From assembly GCA_020744425.1 (NCBI GenBank), contig JAGMUV010000024.1:930001-994000 (forward strand): a stretch of 64,000 nucleotides of DNA. Reading direction: 5' to 3'. The notes beneath the pieces were generated by a model. The model did no database searches. It saw only the letters and a program-made list of their open reading frames with translations, and was not told the DNA's origin. The position numbers and the translations under genes were made by a program. Every line of letters starts with the position of its first letter. Positions within the stretch are counted from its first letter, which is position 1. This document shows, in pieces, positions 10,763 through 23,424 of this stretch. The DNA is from Dactylonectria macrodidyma (taxonomy: Eukaryota; Ascomycota; Sordariomycetes; Hypocreales; Nectriaceae).

Positions 10763-12590
10763 GAATGCAGGGTGAGGCAGACAGAAGGGAAGAGACATAA
10801 ACACTAGCGGAAGCTGGAGAGATGTTGAAAGAGATGCTAGCCACTGCTGGTCTCCCTAACTGGCGCGCTGGTCGGGAATGACTGCAATGTCGCCATGATG
10901 CGTTAGATGGGTTGTTTTGTTTGGGTTCTGATTAGATAGCAAAAAGCTTTCTGATTGGCCAGTGTTGTCATGGAAACCCTGATCCGTGTGTCTGATTGGC
11001 TACACAATCCCAATTTGGCTTCCAATCCCGATCCGGCTCCAAGTGGGTATCCAATTTTAGTCCCAATTTTGGTGGTTTGCCCTGACTTCTCTTATTTGAA
11101 CTTCTCTGTGATGGAAGCGACTGTGTAGATGCTCTGGATGTAATTGGAAAAAAAGTACTGCCATTTTTAAGGTCCTATTAGACTTATCTACCGTGTAGAA
11201 GCCTAACATCGCGCCCTTCATCTCATGCAATGCAATTTAGTCAGTCCCTACCCTAAACAAGAAGACTCAATTCCAAGCGGGGGTTTTCACATTCAAGGTC
11301 TGGATGAAGGACTAGAAATCCTGTCCCTGACACCTACGGCCCTACTCATCGATATGAATATCGCTGTGCTTAAAAGTGACTGTGATAGTTACCGCGTGCA
11401 AATTTATCGTCTTAGACTGACTGAAACTAGGACGCGAAGTACATAGAGACCACCCTTCTACGTTATCTGTTTTCAAATAGCTAACCTCACCTCTCGAGGA
11501 AATCTACGTTATGTAAGGAAATAAAACCGCAGCAAGGCTCTGCTTATCCTCGCTTGAAGGTTGCGACGCGCTAAAAATTCAACACGCGTTGCGCATCGTC
11601 AATTTTGTTAGCAAAAAATCTGCCACATGGAGTGGGTACGAATGGCCTCAGGCAGAGCGAGCCAGGCCCCAGTGCAAAACTTCTATAAGAAGTTCGTCCC
11701 TCGGCATGGATCTCGTTTCTCTTTTCTTTCTTCTTCACGTCGACAATACTTCAGTTAGTGGGACCCTACTTGTAGCAAACGCACAAATCGAGCTTCTGTC
11801 TTTGCTTCTAGCAAGACCTTGCTCTGTTTGGCCTCTTTGGCTCTCCATCCTCCCGACTCTTACTGACTTCTTCTTAGGAGAATCATTTCTATAGTATTCG
11901 ACCTTCTCTTGGTTCCCTAAAAGAGCCACAGATCCCACCCCGGTTGATGAGTGCGTAGCCTTGACACCCTAGAGTGAATACTTTTGGTCCTCTCGTCCTG
12001 TCCGCAAGGATGGCGGTGGCTGCCTCACGCAGCTGCTGTATAGAGAGGTGAGCACCCTTTGGGGAGCACGCTCTTGATGATCTCGTCCCTACCCTTGGTC
12101 TTGCCTTCGGGCGCGGGGTTTGGGAGGGTGTTGATGGCTGTCTGACGGGTTTTATGTGATTTTATTGGTTATTTGGGAACTTGGCACTTTTGGGCGAGTC
12201 AATAAGAGAAGGTTTGGGCTCCCCGTCTCTTATAGCATAGAGATAATTGCGGGAAGCATGAGGAGACAATATCTTTGAATTTTTTCTCCATTCTTGAATG
12301 ACATCATTTCTCTTGTATAATATGCTTCTTGAGTCTCGATGGCCAAGACCCGGCTGAAGAACCTAATAACTGCCGGCATATGTAACCTTGACTTGTGAGG
12401 GAAGTCGCTAGAAACTTTTGATCTCCTTTGCCTGAGTGTTGACAGAGCTATTGGCATGCATTATGCTCAAGCTGTCTCACAGTCATCTAGCACAATGGCT
12501 CCCACTTAATAACTCAGTCTAAAGTACAAGGATGTTGCTAACTTTTCCGTTCTCCAATTTTGCCCTGGTGGTTGACTCGCATCTCCACAT
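10763..12590. other. Intergenic, several CCAAT-like boxes, no gene
   Basis: About 10920-11090 carries clustered CCAAT/ATTGG pentamers (for example GATTGGCC near 10955 and GATTGGCT near 10995), consistent with a promoter for the nuclease-like gene. On the minus strand near 12160-12030 a frame runs TRQTAINTLPNPAPEGKTKGRDE and ends at a stop; it could be a degenerate mobile-element coding relic but I cannot name it. The plus ORF at 11589-11894 looks spurious. Confidence 0.35.
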
Positions 12591-13956
12591 CTATTTCCAG
12601 GAAGTAAAATGCACACCCTTCAACAAAGCCAGACACAACGCAGCAGACGCGTACATAGCCCCGACCAGCATTTGCACTCGAAGATATGGATACCTGTCCG
12701 TCACATCATCCCGCAGTTGCACCGCAATAGCCTCCGCTACCGCACACGGAGGCCCCAATGCCAACCAGAAGAACCCAAGAGCGCTCGACATGTTCCCGAG
12801 TCCGACAACCTCGGCCGAGAGAGGCGCTGCTGTCCCCCATATGGTCCCAGCGACCATGCCGACCATGATGGCAAAGAAGCAGATGGCTACCATTGACTTT
12901 GCAAAGGTCCAAAAGACAAAGGAAATAAGCCCGGAGAGCGCGGTAGCGCCGAAAGCAACATTGATTCGGCCTAGCTTATCGCTCAACATCCCGACTGCAG
13001 GTCGGCCGAAGGCTTGGCCGAGGTTCAGGAGGGCACCGACAATGCTGCCTTGATGCTGCGTCAGGCCAATAGCTACGGAGTAGCTGGAAAGACTGAACAA
13101 AAGGACCACGTAGCCTATGACGCTCAGAATACCCCACAAAAGTAGAATTGCGTACTGCATATTTCTCACTACCGAGAATCGCATCGCACCGCCTTTGGGT
13201 GGGGGAGCAGCTTTGGGCGGGAGACGTAGTAGACATCCGCAGCAGAGATTGACACCGAGGCAAATGATTCCAAGGATCCGCATCGCCCATGGAAAACCGA
13301 GATGAGGGATCATGGCACCGGTCGCCAAAGAGTACATCAGACCGCCAATACCAGAACCCGCAGCCGAAATCCCATTCACAAGGCTTCGACGTTTGGCAAA
13401 CCAGTGCGAGGAAACTCCAACAGAGCCAATGAAGCAAAACCCCATGCCGACACCGAAACAGATGCCCTGAGAGAGGAAGAGCTGCCAATTTCTCTGAACA
13501 AAGGATGTTGTGATGAGAGAGGTGGCTTCGAGGACTGTGCCGGTGATGACAGTGACACGCACACCATAGTGGTGGACAAGATACGTGGCCAGAGGAGAAA
13601 CAAGCATGGCGCAAGCAATGCTGAGACCTCCGACAAAGGCGTAATCAAGGGCGGTAGTATTGGGAAAGGTATGATCGGAGAGGTAGAAAGCGAGGATGAC
13701 ACCGTAAGCCTACAACGAGATGAGATGATGCATTGCAGAAATAAGTAGGAGTGCTTACGCTGTTGATGCCCCAGGTGTGAGCATTGATTAAGAAGGAACA
13801 GGCAACACACACCCAGCCGTATCCTCCTTCGGGGAGAGCGTCTGGGTCTCTGGGAAACTGGGTGCCCGGTGCTCGAATGTCACTTGCACATGTCTCGTCG
13901 ACGTCGGTTGATGAGGAGGACAAATCGTCGTCTCTAGGGATAGACGACTGGGCCAT
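12591..13956 (-). CDS. MFS monocarboxylate-type transporter (MCT/Mch family)
   Basis: Exons are 13956-13759 and 13709-12591, joined through a 49-nt intron, giving 438 residues. The N-terminus ends in the family hallmark PEGGYGWVCVACSFLINAHTWGINS, continued across the splice by AYGVILAFYLSDHTFP. About 12 hydrophobic helices follow. The loop between helices 8 and 9 contains GRPAVGMLSDKLGR, the MFS 'G..D..GR' motif. ATG at 13956 is chosen because the frame further upstream lacks an ATG. Fungal members import monocarboxylates or riboflavin, or have unknown substrates. No neighbour points to a substrate. The gene stands alone, with the next gene upstream more than 1.7 kb away. Confidence 0.88.
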
Positions 13957-15673
13957 GGTGACTGAAGTGAGGGTAGTGGTCGAGCTTTTGAATTGAGTTG
14001 CCAAATGAGTAGCTTTTGGAATAAAAAGCGAGTCAAGTATATCGATGTACTGTTCGAAGAGGTGTAGAATTGCTTGATCAGGCTGGAGTTCAATGATAAT
14101 TTAACACGGCCTTGAGACTGGTTGAATGGAGTACATCGGCCCTCTCAGCCCCAATGACCGTCTGACTGATGAAGCTATTCCCGCCATGGATCCACCAGAA
14201 CTCCGAAAGGCTCGGAGATGAGTGATTAGGTGTCAAGCTATCCAATGACAGCGCCCTGGCCCCATCGAAGCCGAGTGGGCCAAAACCTGAATGCCGTCAA
14301 GCTTCGGGCGAGAACGAACTCGGTCTTTTATGATTTTCAACAGCCCGACCGGTCCCGCAAACGACCATATGCGCCCTTTCACTAACTTCTATTCAACAGA
14401 CCAATTAGATAACCACAAAACATAGTTAATGAGTCATAGAAAAGAAGGCTGTGAATGCCAAATTGAAGGGAGGCTCGGCGTATTCTACAATTGACCACCA
14501 ATGGCCGGGTTAAAAGCGACGGCACCGACAGGGCCTTGCGCAAAGGGCCCGCCCAGTTGCGGACCCTTCCAGATCTACGTCATACTTGATCGTGTGTCAA
14601 CTTTTATTAGTGTAAAGTGCGACGCAACCGGCCATCACTACGTACTCCCTGTACCCATGGCTTACATGCATATACCTAAAGAGAGATCTGCTGGAAAAGG
14701 GGAGTGTCTTTGCAGGACTGTTCAGCTTGGAACTTGTCAAGAGGTTACTGGAGGAAGCCTTGAGTGGCAAGGATCTCAGAGATTGACAGCGCTCAGACAG
14801 AGACACACAGAGGCGAGTCTCGGAAAAGAGACTCAAGTGGCCCCCGAGCATTCGATCAAGCCACATACTCCTTCAACTCATCTTCTAGACTATGGGAGGC
14901 GCAGCTGCAAGCTGGAAATTGGGCTCAATATGTTGACAACACAAACTTGCTCGATATATTTCTAGATGTATGCTGTTAGCCGGAAGACTTATTTCAAAAT
15001 TTGTGTGTTGAAACTATTACAGGATAACTGGATCAACCCCCCTGAACTCCATGGGATACGCCCAACAAAACGTAGGTTGAACTTGATACAAGCAAAAAGG
15101 ACTACGTGGGCTACATGAATGGGTTGAGAAAAACCCGGAAGAAAGAGGTCTGATCAAAAATGCTTGCGTTGATGAAAGGCGTTAGATTCAGAACGCATTT
15201 GTTGTCGAAGGAGTCGTGGGGTGCTGATTTGAATCCATCGAATCGACGTGGACTCAAGCTTAAGTAAGATTAGTCGTTTCTCCACTAACGAACCCTTGTT
15301 CCTCATTTAGATCTTATTTCACGTTGAATGTAGGCTCAGCAAGCATAAGACTTACTCCCCGATGCAGCCCAGGGCAGTGTAAGCCAGGACGAGCTTGTGG
15401 CTTAATGGGTTTGATGCACCACTGAGTGTTGGAATGCATTTTGGTCACGAGCAGATGATACAAAAACTACCATTTATAACTTGTTTCTAGTGAATTTCCT
15501 AATATAGGGCAGGGCACTGCCTCGAAGTTGGAACTCCGGGCCTTTCACTATGGACGAAGCTTGTCAAATTCAAATTGGTGCACGACCATTGCCTTTGCTT
15601 GTCACGCATTTTGTCTGAAATTTCTTCGTTACAACTCATCATTGACTAACTGAACACTACTTGAGCCCATGGT
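13957..15673. other. Intergenic, no gene recognised
   Basis: The promoter of the MFS gene lies at its left end. The 14501-14965 plus ORF has no recognisable domain and overlaps a minus ORF of similar quality. I regard both as chance frames. Confidence 0.45.
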
Positions 15674-16188
15674 CTAGCTAGTACCAGTGCATCCAACAAA
15701 GTTGTTGCCACTCGCTCCCGTGTGGGTGATAGCGCCGGCGTAGCTGCAGCTGGTGTTGATAATAACGCGGTCAGCACCGGGAGAGCCTGTCAAAGGGGGG
15801 TTAGTGTATCAGCTTCCAGTCACAAAGAAGAGGTAGAAGGAGACTCACCTCCAGTGTAAACGCCGCTCGACTTGATGGGGAACTCCTGGTAAGGTCCGTT
15901 GACAAGAAAGTCGAAGCCCTCATAGTTGTTGTAGGTGTGAGGATAGGTGGAGCTTCCAGCATTGGTACCAGCCTTGTAGTGGGAACAAGCGGCGTTGGCA
16001 GCAGCACGGACCTGGGAAGCCGTATAGGAGGTAGAACCGCAAGTCGTAGCAGACTGGCGGGCCTCGATAGGGCTAGCAATGGCAACGCCCAGGAGCGAAG
16101 CAAGAGGGAGGAGGGCCTAAGGGAAATGGTGAGTTTTAAGAGACGTGAATATGGTACTTGCACCTGCACGGACCTTGACGAAGAGCAT
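15674..16188 (-). CDS. Secreted guanyl-specific ribonuclease (RNase T1/F1 family)
   Basis: Exons are 16188-16174 (only 15 nt, MLFVK), 16116-15849 and 15786-15674, giving 131 residues. The signal peptide ([19 protein letters not shown]) spans the first intron. Processing near PIEAR would yield a mature enzyme of about 105 residues, the usual size. All four catalytic positions of the T1 family are visible: His in HTYNNYEGF, Glu in [10 protein letters not shown], Arg in GADRVII, and His in [14 protein letters not shown]. Two disulphides are expected from the cysteines. The enzyme should cleave single-stranded RNA after guanosine outside the cell. It may serve in nutrition or in interaction with other organisms. 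Confidence 0.95.
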
Positions 16189-16260
16189 TTTGTTGGATGA
16201 ACTGAAATAGAATTGACTGGTGATGAGGAGATGAGTGGCAAACTAGGAGATAGGTTGGTG

Positions 16261-16268
16261 ATTATATA
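16261..16268 (-). promoter_or_regulatory. TATA box of the RNase gene
   Basis: TATATAAT on the minus strand is 73-80 bp upstream of the RNase ATG. Confidence 0.45.
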
Positions 16269-16854
16269 TCTATATGCCACTATATCACGGCAGTTTCAGA
16301 CTGTAGCACGATCTACTATGCAGATAACATGCCGAGTTAGCCAAGGCCATATGGAGTTTCCTATACCGAGACCTAATAAGGCAGGACATAAGTAAGCGAC
16401 ACAGGTGGCTCACGATATCGGCGTGATTGGCTTCAGGAATTGAAATCAAGAATATAGATGGAAGCCAGCACCTGCTGAAAGAGGCTATGGGTCCGGGCAT
16501 GGGATGAGCTGGGACCAGTCAAAGTCGGCTATCGCAACATGGGGCGGGTCTCTTAGACTGAGTACCGTCGGGATCGGCAGATGGATGGGGAAGGCATGTT
16601 TCATCCGGCCCCCATGTGATTATCTTATCTCACTTAATTGGTGGCCGGCGGCGGCGGCCATGAGATGGAATGATTGACTTGGTGCTCGGTATTCCTGAAC
16701 AGAACATATGGCCGTCACCAACTTTCTCCGCTCCGCCGGTTGCCGTTTGTTCCGGCCAACACCGACATTGTTCTTTCGACTATCACCCTTCATCTCCTTG
16801 TCAAACCATTCATCTATTCGCATAATTTTCCATCATCGTTCCTACTCTGCAATC
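16269..16854. other. Divergent promoter between the RNase and DUF3632 genes
   Basis: No separate gene. The in-frame ATG at 16708, which would lengthen the DUF3632 protein, lies here. GGCGGCGGCGG-type G/C blocks occur near 16640-16660. Confidence 0.5.
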
Positions 16855-17670
16855 ATGCCCGAGACGACCCCCGCCTTCATTGCCGATGAGGCCATTTCCG
16901 TTCAGGAAGCTGCCCGAAAGCTTGCTGCCCCTGCTAGAAGCGCCTTTGAGAAGGATGGCGATCTTGCCAAGGTCGAGAGCGAGCTAGGAGGGCTCTGGTC
17001 TGATGTTCTCACCGCCGCTGAGCAGACACCTCATGGCCAGCAAGAGAGACTGGTTGAGATTCTGCGCGCCATCAAGGACTTGCCACAGCCTGTCCATGAG
17101 GGCAAGAAATTTGAGATCTGGGATGAAGAGCAGCAATGGAATCAGCTGCCACTGTTTGGTGCCAATTGTCGCGAGCATCTGGGTATTGGTAGGACTGCCT
17201 TCCCTGAAAATGACGCAAGTATTCGCTGACGTGCATCGTCGATAGCGCAAGAAAAGTCTGGTGCTGCATTTATCAACCTGAACGCTTTCTACGCGAGAAT
17301 TACAGCCGCCAACGTCCACGATCTTGGCCTCTATGCCATCTGGATTCTTCGTCAGGCACTAGAGGACCCCGAAAAGAGCGAAATTGCCAAAGAGACATCA
17401 TCGGATCTTTTGCAAGCTGCTTCTGTATGGTTTATCTTTGCAGCGGAGCCGCTGACAAAATGGAGCAAGGATCAGAAACAATTTGACGGAAAGATAGCAA
17501 AGCCAGGAAAGAGTTTGTCAGCGCGCCAAGATGCACCTGGTTGGAAGGGTTTCTCACCAGAACGGTGGCAGATTTGGTTGGATCGGTTTGCGTCTCTCAA
17601 AGACGCGGACTTGACGCCGGAGGCTAAATCTTTCATTAGCCAAGCGCTGAACAAGGCATCCGAAAAATAG
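16855..17670 (+). CDS. DUF3632 family protein
   Basis: Exons are 16855-17182 and 17246-17670, with a 63-nt intron, giving 250 residues. The second exon carries the DUF3632 core: FINLNAFYARITAANVHDLGLYAIWILRQALE, a bundle-forming helical region, then WKGFSPERWQIWLDRFASL. The function of this fungal family is unknown. An in-frame ATG at 16708 would add 49 residues rich in Arg, Phe and Ser without acidic residues, ending HHRSYSA, which looks like a mitochondrial presequence. Family members usually begin near the downstream ATG, so that start was chosen, but two isoforms are conceivable. The gene is divergent from the RNase gene. Confidence 0.8.
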
Positions 17671-18609
17671 GAGGCCTTATCAAGAATCTTACTTATCGTG
17701 TACATATCATGTTGACTTCAGCAGTTTATGTTTTTTATATTGTTGCTGTGGTTACTCACCGGCAAAGTTGATGCGAATAAGAGAACTGCACTAGGATGGA
17801 AAGTTTGCTTTCATTCTGAAGCCTGTGATAAGACCGACGATGTAGAGAAAGAATAATGGCGTGAGATAAGTCAGGAATTGTTGCGGTGTTAAATGTATCT
17901 GACTGGCGTTCAGATGAGGCCTGACCCGTCGTGTAGATGAGCTCTACAGGTGGCTGGGCGCGCTTGGAGTTCTCTAGCCAAGAACAGACTACAAAAGCTA
18001 AGGTTCGATAATGAGGGCCACAGTGCGTATGATTCGTGCATCAGTCGAAGCACTGGTACCTCGATTGTACGCCATTTAAGGTACACGTGTGGGTAACGCT
18101 ATGCTTTCTATGTTCTCCCAGCCACCCGCAAAGCCGTGGGTGAGGAAGATGGGAATGTAGCCCAATTTGGACAATACGATGGCAGCGATTATTAGTCTTT
18201 CCCCACAAAAAACAAGAGGCATTCAGCGGACGTGCTGAGTTTAGATTTCTTTTAGTCTGTCAAGATCTCGATTGGTTATCTCGATTAGCTGGGTGGTGCG
18301 CTGTCTAAATGATCCTTCTCACGAAAGTGATGTCACGATTCTTATCATCCTCCATTGACTAGACGTCTTTCAGTCAGGGTTCAGTCTCCATTCAAACAAG
18401 AAAAGTGCTAAGCCAGAGTCCCATATCATCGGTTGAAATACAGTCAGAATGAGACAAATATTTAATAATAAAATTACTGTTATGACCCGGCACGGTCGTA
18501 GTCTAATGAGCCTTGTATGCTATAGTGTCCCTCAATGCAACCCTTCCTTATGCAACCATTCTTCATTCAACCCATATTACCCATCGTAAAATCATAAGAA
18601 AGTAGTCAT
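17671..18609. other. Intergenic between convergent genes
   Basis: 3' regions of the DUF3632 and cerato-platanin genes. No ORF of substance or structured element was noticed. Confidence 0.5.
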
Positions 18610-19089
18610 TTACAGACCACAGAACCTCTTGTCGACATTGACAACAGTGGCTTCAATGCGACCAAGCTGGGTGGCCTGGTTGTTGGTCAGAGCATCCATG
18701 GCCTTCTTGCCGACGTTGAGGCCGGTAGCAGTGTGATCAATGGCGAGGACATAGATGGTCTTGCCCTTGTAGGTTGCCTTCTTGCAGAGACCGCAGTTGG
18801 GAGAGTTCCAGCCGGCGATAGAGGCAGCTCCACCGATGTAGGGGAATCGAGGAATATCAGACTGCTTTTTCCATGTGGGGTGCTTGGTCATGAGACCGTT
18901 GGGACCGTCAGAGCAAGCGACGACAGTGAGGGAGCGGTTGGGGTCATCGTAGCCGAGGTCATAAGAGACTATTTTGAATATTAATCAAATTGCCGGCGTG
19001 TATGGCGAACCAGCAGGCGAGTACGAACCAGAGACGGCCGAGACGGCAGTGGCGAGGGTGAAGATGGAGAGGATGTTGGACAGCTGCAT
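18610..19089 (-). CDS. Cerato-platanin family secreted protein
   Basis: Exons are 19089-19029 and 18968-18610 with a 60-nt intron, giving 139 residues. A signal peptide (MQLSNILSIFTLATAVSA) is followed by the family start SVSYDLGYDDPNRSLTVVACSDG. Four cysteines occupy the expected places (VVACSDG, PNCGLC, RFCGL), forming two disulphides of the double-psi beta-barrel fold. IGGAASIAGWNSPNCG and TIYVLAIDHT are typical family blocks. Cerato-platanins are abundant small wall-associated proteins with expansin-like and chitin-oligomer-binding properties, often recognised by plants. A TATAAAGG box lies ~120 bp upstream. Identification is secure. Confidence 0.96.
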
Positions 19090-19207
19090 GATTGCGGTTG
19101 AAATTGCTTCAATTGAGATAAATGGTGTGATGACTGTCGAGATGCCTATTTGCGAAGTGAAATGTGAAGTGAGTGAGGAGACTGGATAAGACAGCGACTC
19201 GGTGGTG

Positions 19208-19215
19208 CCTTTATA
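19208..19215 (-). promoter_or_regulatory. TATA box of the cerato-platanin gene
   Basis: TATAAAGG on the minus strand is 119-126 bp upstream of the ATG. Confidence 0.5.
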
Positions 19216-21497
19216 CCTTAAAAGTCAAGTGATGACGGACTCGACAGGCCGATAGTTTCCCGTAAACTCAACCGCAAGCATTACTCCTCATCCATCACGA
19301 GCCCAAGGCTCGGCAATTACCCCACATGACATCAGATGGCTCGGTTGAATACCGTAGATACTACGTAGTAGTACAGGCGTTGGGTCGGCCCGCGTGAGAA
19401 AACAGATGGACTGACATTCTATTTGCGTTGCATTCCCACGTTTCCCGCCTTTGGATGAATTGGATGGGCCCTTTGACACTACTTTCGTATAGCGTCCGTA
19501 CTACCCGCACCATTCGCCACCTTGAGTGCCATGTCGTATTCCAGCGCCCACCTGATCATCGCCCATGCATTCGGTTAGCCTTGGGGTAGCCCAGCTCGTA
19601 TTCCTGGCCCTGCTCCGTCACCGTCGAATGATGTCGTTGACCCATCTGGAAGTTTTTCCCCTCCTTCAGGCCTAGCCTAGCAGTGATGTCCAGGCTTAAT
19701 CCTTTAGCACAGCTCGTATCCCCGCTCGTTTATGTAGAATATGCAGCGCGCTCACCGCCCGACCAGCCGAGATCCGATGTGCCCGGAAAATTGACCTCAT
19801 GTAGACGATCATTTCTTGCATAGAAATGGTGTTACCTCGATCCCGTGGTTGATGATCAGTTGGTCTGATCATGCATCTGGAGACCAACATAAACCAGACC
19901 GAATGAGATTGGTTCAAGATGTTCGGGCCAAACAATTGAGTATTCGAGCTTCAATGTTTGACAAGACCATACCAATGCATGGCGCATCGTCACTTGTCAT
20001 CATCGAATGATGATTGTAAACACCAAGGATGAGCTTAGTACCTAAGCATGAGCTCGGCGAAGTCTAAAGATGGTGGCTAAGGTAAGACTTGTCAAAGGGA
20101 ATCCACTGCTGACGGAACAGGTAAGCGGGCTTACGGAGCACTAGCGCGTTGGTTACGAAGGAAAGTCGGCCTTCTTCGGGCTTTTTTAACGACTGAATAT
20201 CTATAATAGGACTCTCATATCGAGATGAAAAGCCTGGGCATTTGCTCGCAACTGTCAGTGTCCGCTAAACATCCGTGCTCGAATCACCTTATTTTCCCCC
20301 ATTCAAGTCGTTGACCATAATCAGACAACTGTCTCGTTACTGTCAAACCTACGCCCAAATTGCACCAGAGAATTCCCCAGATTGCGTTGATCTTTCATCC
20401 GAATTGACAGTGGCCTGCGCCGAAGCTGCTCCATCCTGATCTTTGCATCAGGCCGAATCTTGAAGTAGTCTGTTGTATCCGCATTTACCGCCTCGCCCCC
20501 ACTCACAAATGTTGCCAATGGCTTCTAGCAAATGCTTCGAAATTTGGACATGGCTGATGGCAGATAAGATTTAATTTCTGTGTATTTCATGACAAACGAG
20601 AATCAATTCAAGAATCTTAATTTTGGTTGTGTCGGCTCCCCTATGTTGCTTTAGTCATGTCTCTAGACAGAAGCTGATCTGAGCCTCCGTCAGTTATCCA
20701 TGGGTTATTGGTATTTTACGAATCATCAATTCCTTTATAATTTTTTTAGAGGTCTCGAGTGAACATGCCATTGCCGTGCATCTTCGTTTTCTCTCGGGCT
20801 TGTGTTTACAGGATATGCAAATGTATCGACTAACTAGTCACCCACCCCGATAGGCAACTCCCAAGTCGGGTTCTCAATCATGACTTGGACTCATAATTCG
20901 TTTAAATACCTACTTCCTTAGTCTCATAGCCCCCAACACGCTTTTTCACAAGGGCTGAGACGATCTGTAAGCGCTATGACAATGGCCCCCAATTCTTCGG
21001 CCCCAGCAACGCAATTCGAGACCTTGGTTCCTCCTGCTAAACATCGGCGAAGAACGTTGAATAGGAATGGTATTTGTAAGTTAATAAGATAATTTTAATG
21101 TCATTATTACATCTGTCGGTCGCAAAATCTTCTATTTTTTTTTTCTAGAAATTTGGTCTCGCAGCTAAGCAAGAGGCCAAAGTGATAATTAGCAGCTCTA
21201 ATCCCAAGTGCATCTCAACTCAGGTTGCATCCGCGCTGACCGACGATTGCCAATTTCAGAATCGCTTAACACTAGCCTCTCAAAAAGTGGAATTTGGAGA
21301 AAACCAAAGGTTTTAATTAGCTCGTTAATCCGTTCATGAAACACCGACTGCGTTGGCGGGTATGATCAGGCAGTTGTGACACTCAGCTCAGGTTCAATGC
21401 GTCTTTTTATGTATCGCCTCCCCCCTCTCATCTCGAATTCTTGGCCCGTAACTCGTGAATTTGGCAACGAGTTGTCGTGCCCTCATATCAAGCAAAC
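19216..21497. other. Intergenic with one weak spliced ORF
   Basis: A small plus-strand model can be drawn: 20976-21075 joined to 21165-21316, 83 residues starting MTMAPNSSAPATQFETL, with a GTAAGT donor and a GCAG acceptor after a T-run. The more obvious TTTCTAG acceptor would give an immediate stop. No family resemblance, so I do not call it a gene. The rest shows nothing supportable. Confidence 0.35.
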
Positions 21498-23118
21498 ATG
21501 TATGATTCATGGTTCTCATACTCAATCACTAAGCCGTACCCTTTTCGATGGTTTACGCCAGTGACGGTAGCGGGCGGCGTCATTTTGACCATCATTTTCA
21601 CTCTGATCAATCTGGCCTCCAGCGGATTCTACCTGAAAACCATTTACACGGACAACCCCAATGGGACTATGACAACAAAAACCACGTATGCAGTCAGCCT
21701 TTGCTATCAAAGCCCAACACCTGCTGATGCGCTCGTGCAGCTGGTATATGAAACCCCCGTTCAATTGGGAAGGTGACCTGGCTGTGAAATGTCAACCAAA
21801 ATTCTTGTCCGTCGGGGATCGTTTCTTCACTTCAAACCTTGGCCTCCAATATGAGGTGAAGTCAATTACGATCCCAAAGAACGATACTCAAAAACCGACG
21901 TCTCTTCCGTCTGTCCCTTATTTGAACAACACGCTCGAAAATTGCTTCCTCACCTCATCGGCGCTTAACCTCCAGAAAGCGGATACAGCCTCGAGGGCTA
22001 CATGGTGGTTGTCCTGGGTAACTTCATATACAGTAGCAGCGGCTTCTTGTATCATCATGACCGAACAAGGAGCCGTCAACCTCACTCTAGGCGTGCAATA
22101 TGGTGGAGAGACCGATCACATTTATGACTATGTTATCGAAGACAACTACACGACACATGCCAGCGCATGGTGGGGGACTAGACTTACCAATGTATATCTT
22201 GCAGGCGTTTTGGCTACAATGTCTCAGATCGAGCTTTCAGACAGCACTTATCTCGCTCATGGAGTTATAACGTACACTAGAAACCAAAGTGAGGAAAAGT
22301 AAGTGCTACTGCCAGCCTGACTAGTGAAGACGCAGCTTCATACTGGCCTCATACTGACGCCCCAAAGTATTCGTTCCTCGGAATTTTTCAGTATGGGCAA
22401 GTGGTTTATTACATCGGATGGCTTTATCGATTCATCAGCGGTATGCAAACCCCCCTTGAATTTCCCTGTGCCGTCGACCAAAAGCAATATGTTGATATAG
22501 ATGTAGGATTTGCTCACAAACACGATTGAAGAAGGACTTCATCATGTAAAACTCTTGCATTCCCTCGTCTCTGTCGACTTGGGTAGCTGCGAGTCGCCAA
22601 ATCTCCTCCTGGATAAAGAAAGCCTCCGCTATGCCATCTCGGCTCCAAATGATACGAACCGTCAACAAGGAGGCCTTCTGTATGGCGCGGCCGAGGATAT
22701 GGGTGCTCCGCAGCGATTCACCAGTATCCCTCCTCCTGATGAACCCACGAAATTGACACTTCTCAACGAGACATATCACGATTTCACACCAATTATGGGA
22801 GATCTTGGGTGCACTAATGCCACCATTGTTTCGCAGTATCTTTGCTCTGTTCCACAAAGGAAGAGCACCGGGACTATGCTTACGGCGATAGTTCTGGCAA
22901 ACCTGGTTTTCTTGCAGGCAGCGTGGAAGATTTTGAACCTGATTGCTGAAGGCCTTTTACCTAGCAAGGACCCCCGGGTGAATGTTTGCCAAGGGTGCTC
23001 CGGGGCGCTATATCAGGATACCCGTATGGGGAGGTTGAGTCCATCCGGAAAGGTGGGAGGCATAAATGAAAGAGGCGTCTCAATGGATGAAAGTACAACT
23101 AGATTGATAAGGCCATAA
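21498..23118 (+). CDS. Fungal integral membrane protein with large glycosylated domain, unknown function
   Basis: Exons are 21498-21685, 21741-22298, 22368-22440 and 22507-23118, giving 476 residues. The N-terminus MYDSWFSYSITKPYPFRWFTPVTVAGGVILTIIF is a cytoplasmic stub plus the first membrane helix. This 'KPYPFRWFTPV' opening recurs in uncharacterised fungal membrane proteins. About 330 residues with several N-x-S/T sites (DNPNGT, YLNNT, ENCFLTSS, AVNLT, EDNYTT, LLNET, CTNAT) and cysteines follow. A second helix (TMLTAIVLANLVFLQAAWKIL) and a 70-residue tail end the protein. The glycosylation sites put the large domain outside the cell or in the secretory lumen. It lies 306 bp upstream of, and in the same direction as, a HET gene. 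Function not recognised. The start may be preceded by another small exon. Confidence 0.75.
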
Positions 23119-23424
23119 GTACTAAGGCATTTAAAATGTCTTACAGTTGATAGGCGCAAGTTTAGGCATTAAATTTTCGAGTTTAGTAGTGGGCGCTATT
23201 CGAGACGTTTTTGTGTTCTATCTAGGCGAGGTCATTGTGCAACAAGATCGTTGATTAATCATAGCCACTGCGCTTACTGCAAAAACGGCAAGGCCAAGGT
23301 AGATTCTGTCATCATGTGCGGGATTTTACCGCCCTTCACCGCCGCGCTGTCATCATTTTTGAAGGATTGTCTTTCAGTCATATCACACTGTTTCAACACA
23401 GCACAATCACAGAACTATTTCGTC
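23119..23424. other. Spacer between membrane-protein and HET genes
   Basis: Short intergenic region. The HET reading frame stays open back to 23251, and an in-frame ATG at 23314 could extend the HET protein by 37 residues. Confidence 0.5.

Noticed and set aside
14501..14965. 154-codon plus ORF
   Set aside because: No recognisable features and overlapping minus ORF of equal quality.
20976..21316. Two-exon small ORF, 83 residues
   Set aside because: Needs a second-choice acceptor; the stronger TTTCTAG acceptor gives an immediate stop, and no family resemblance was seen.
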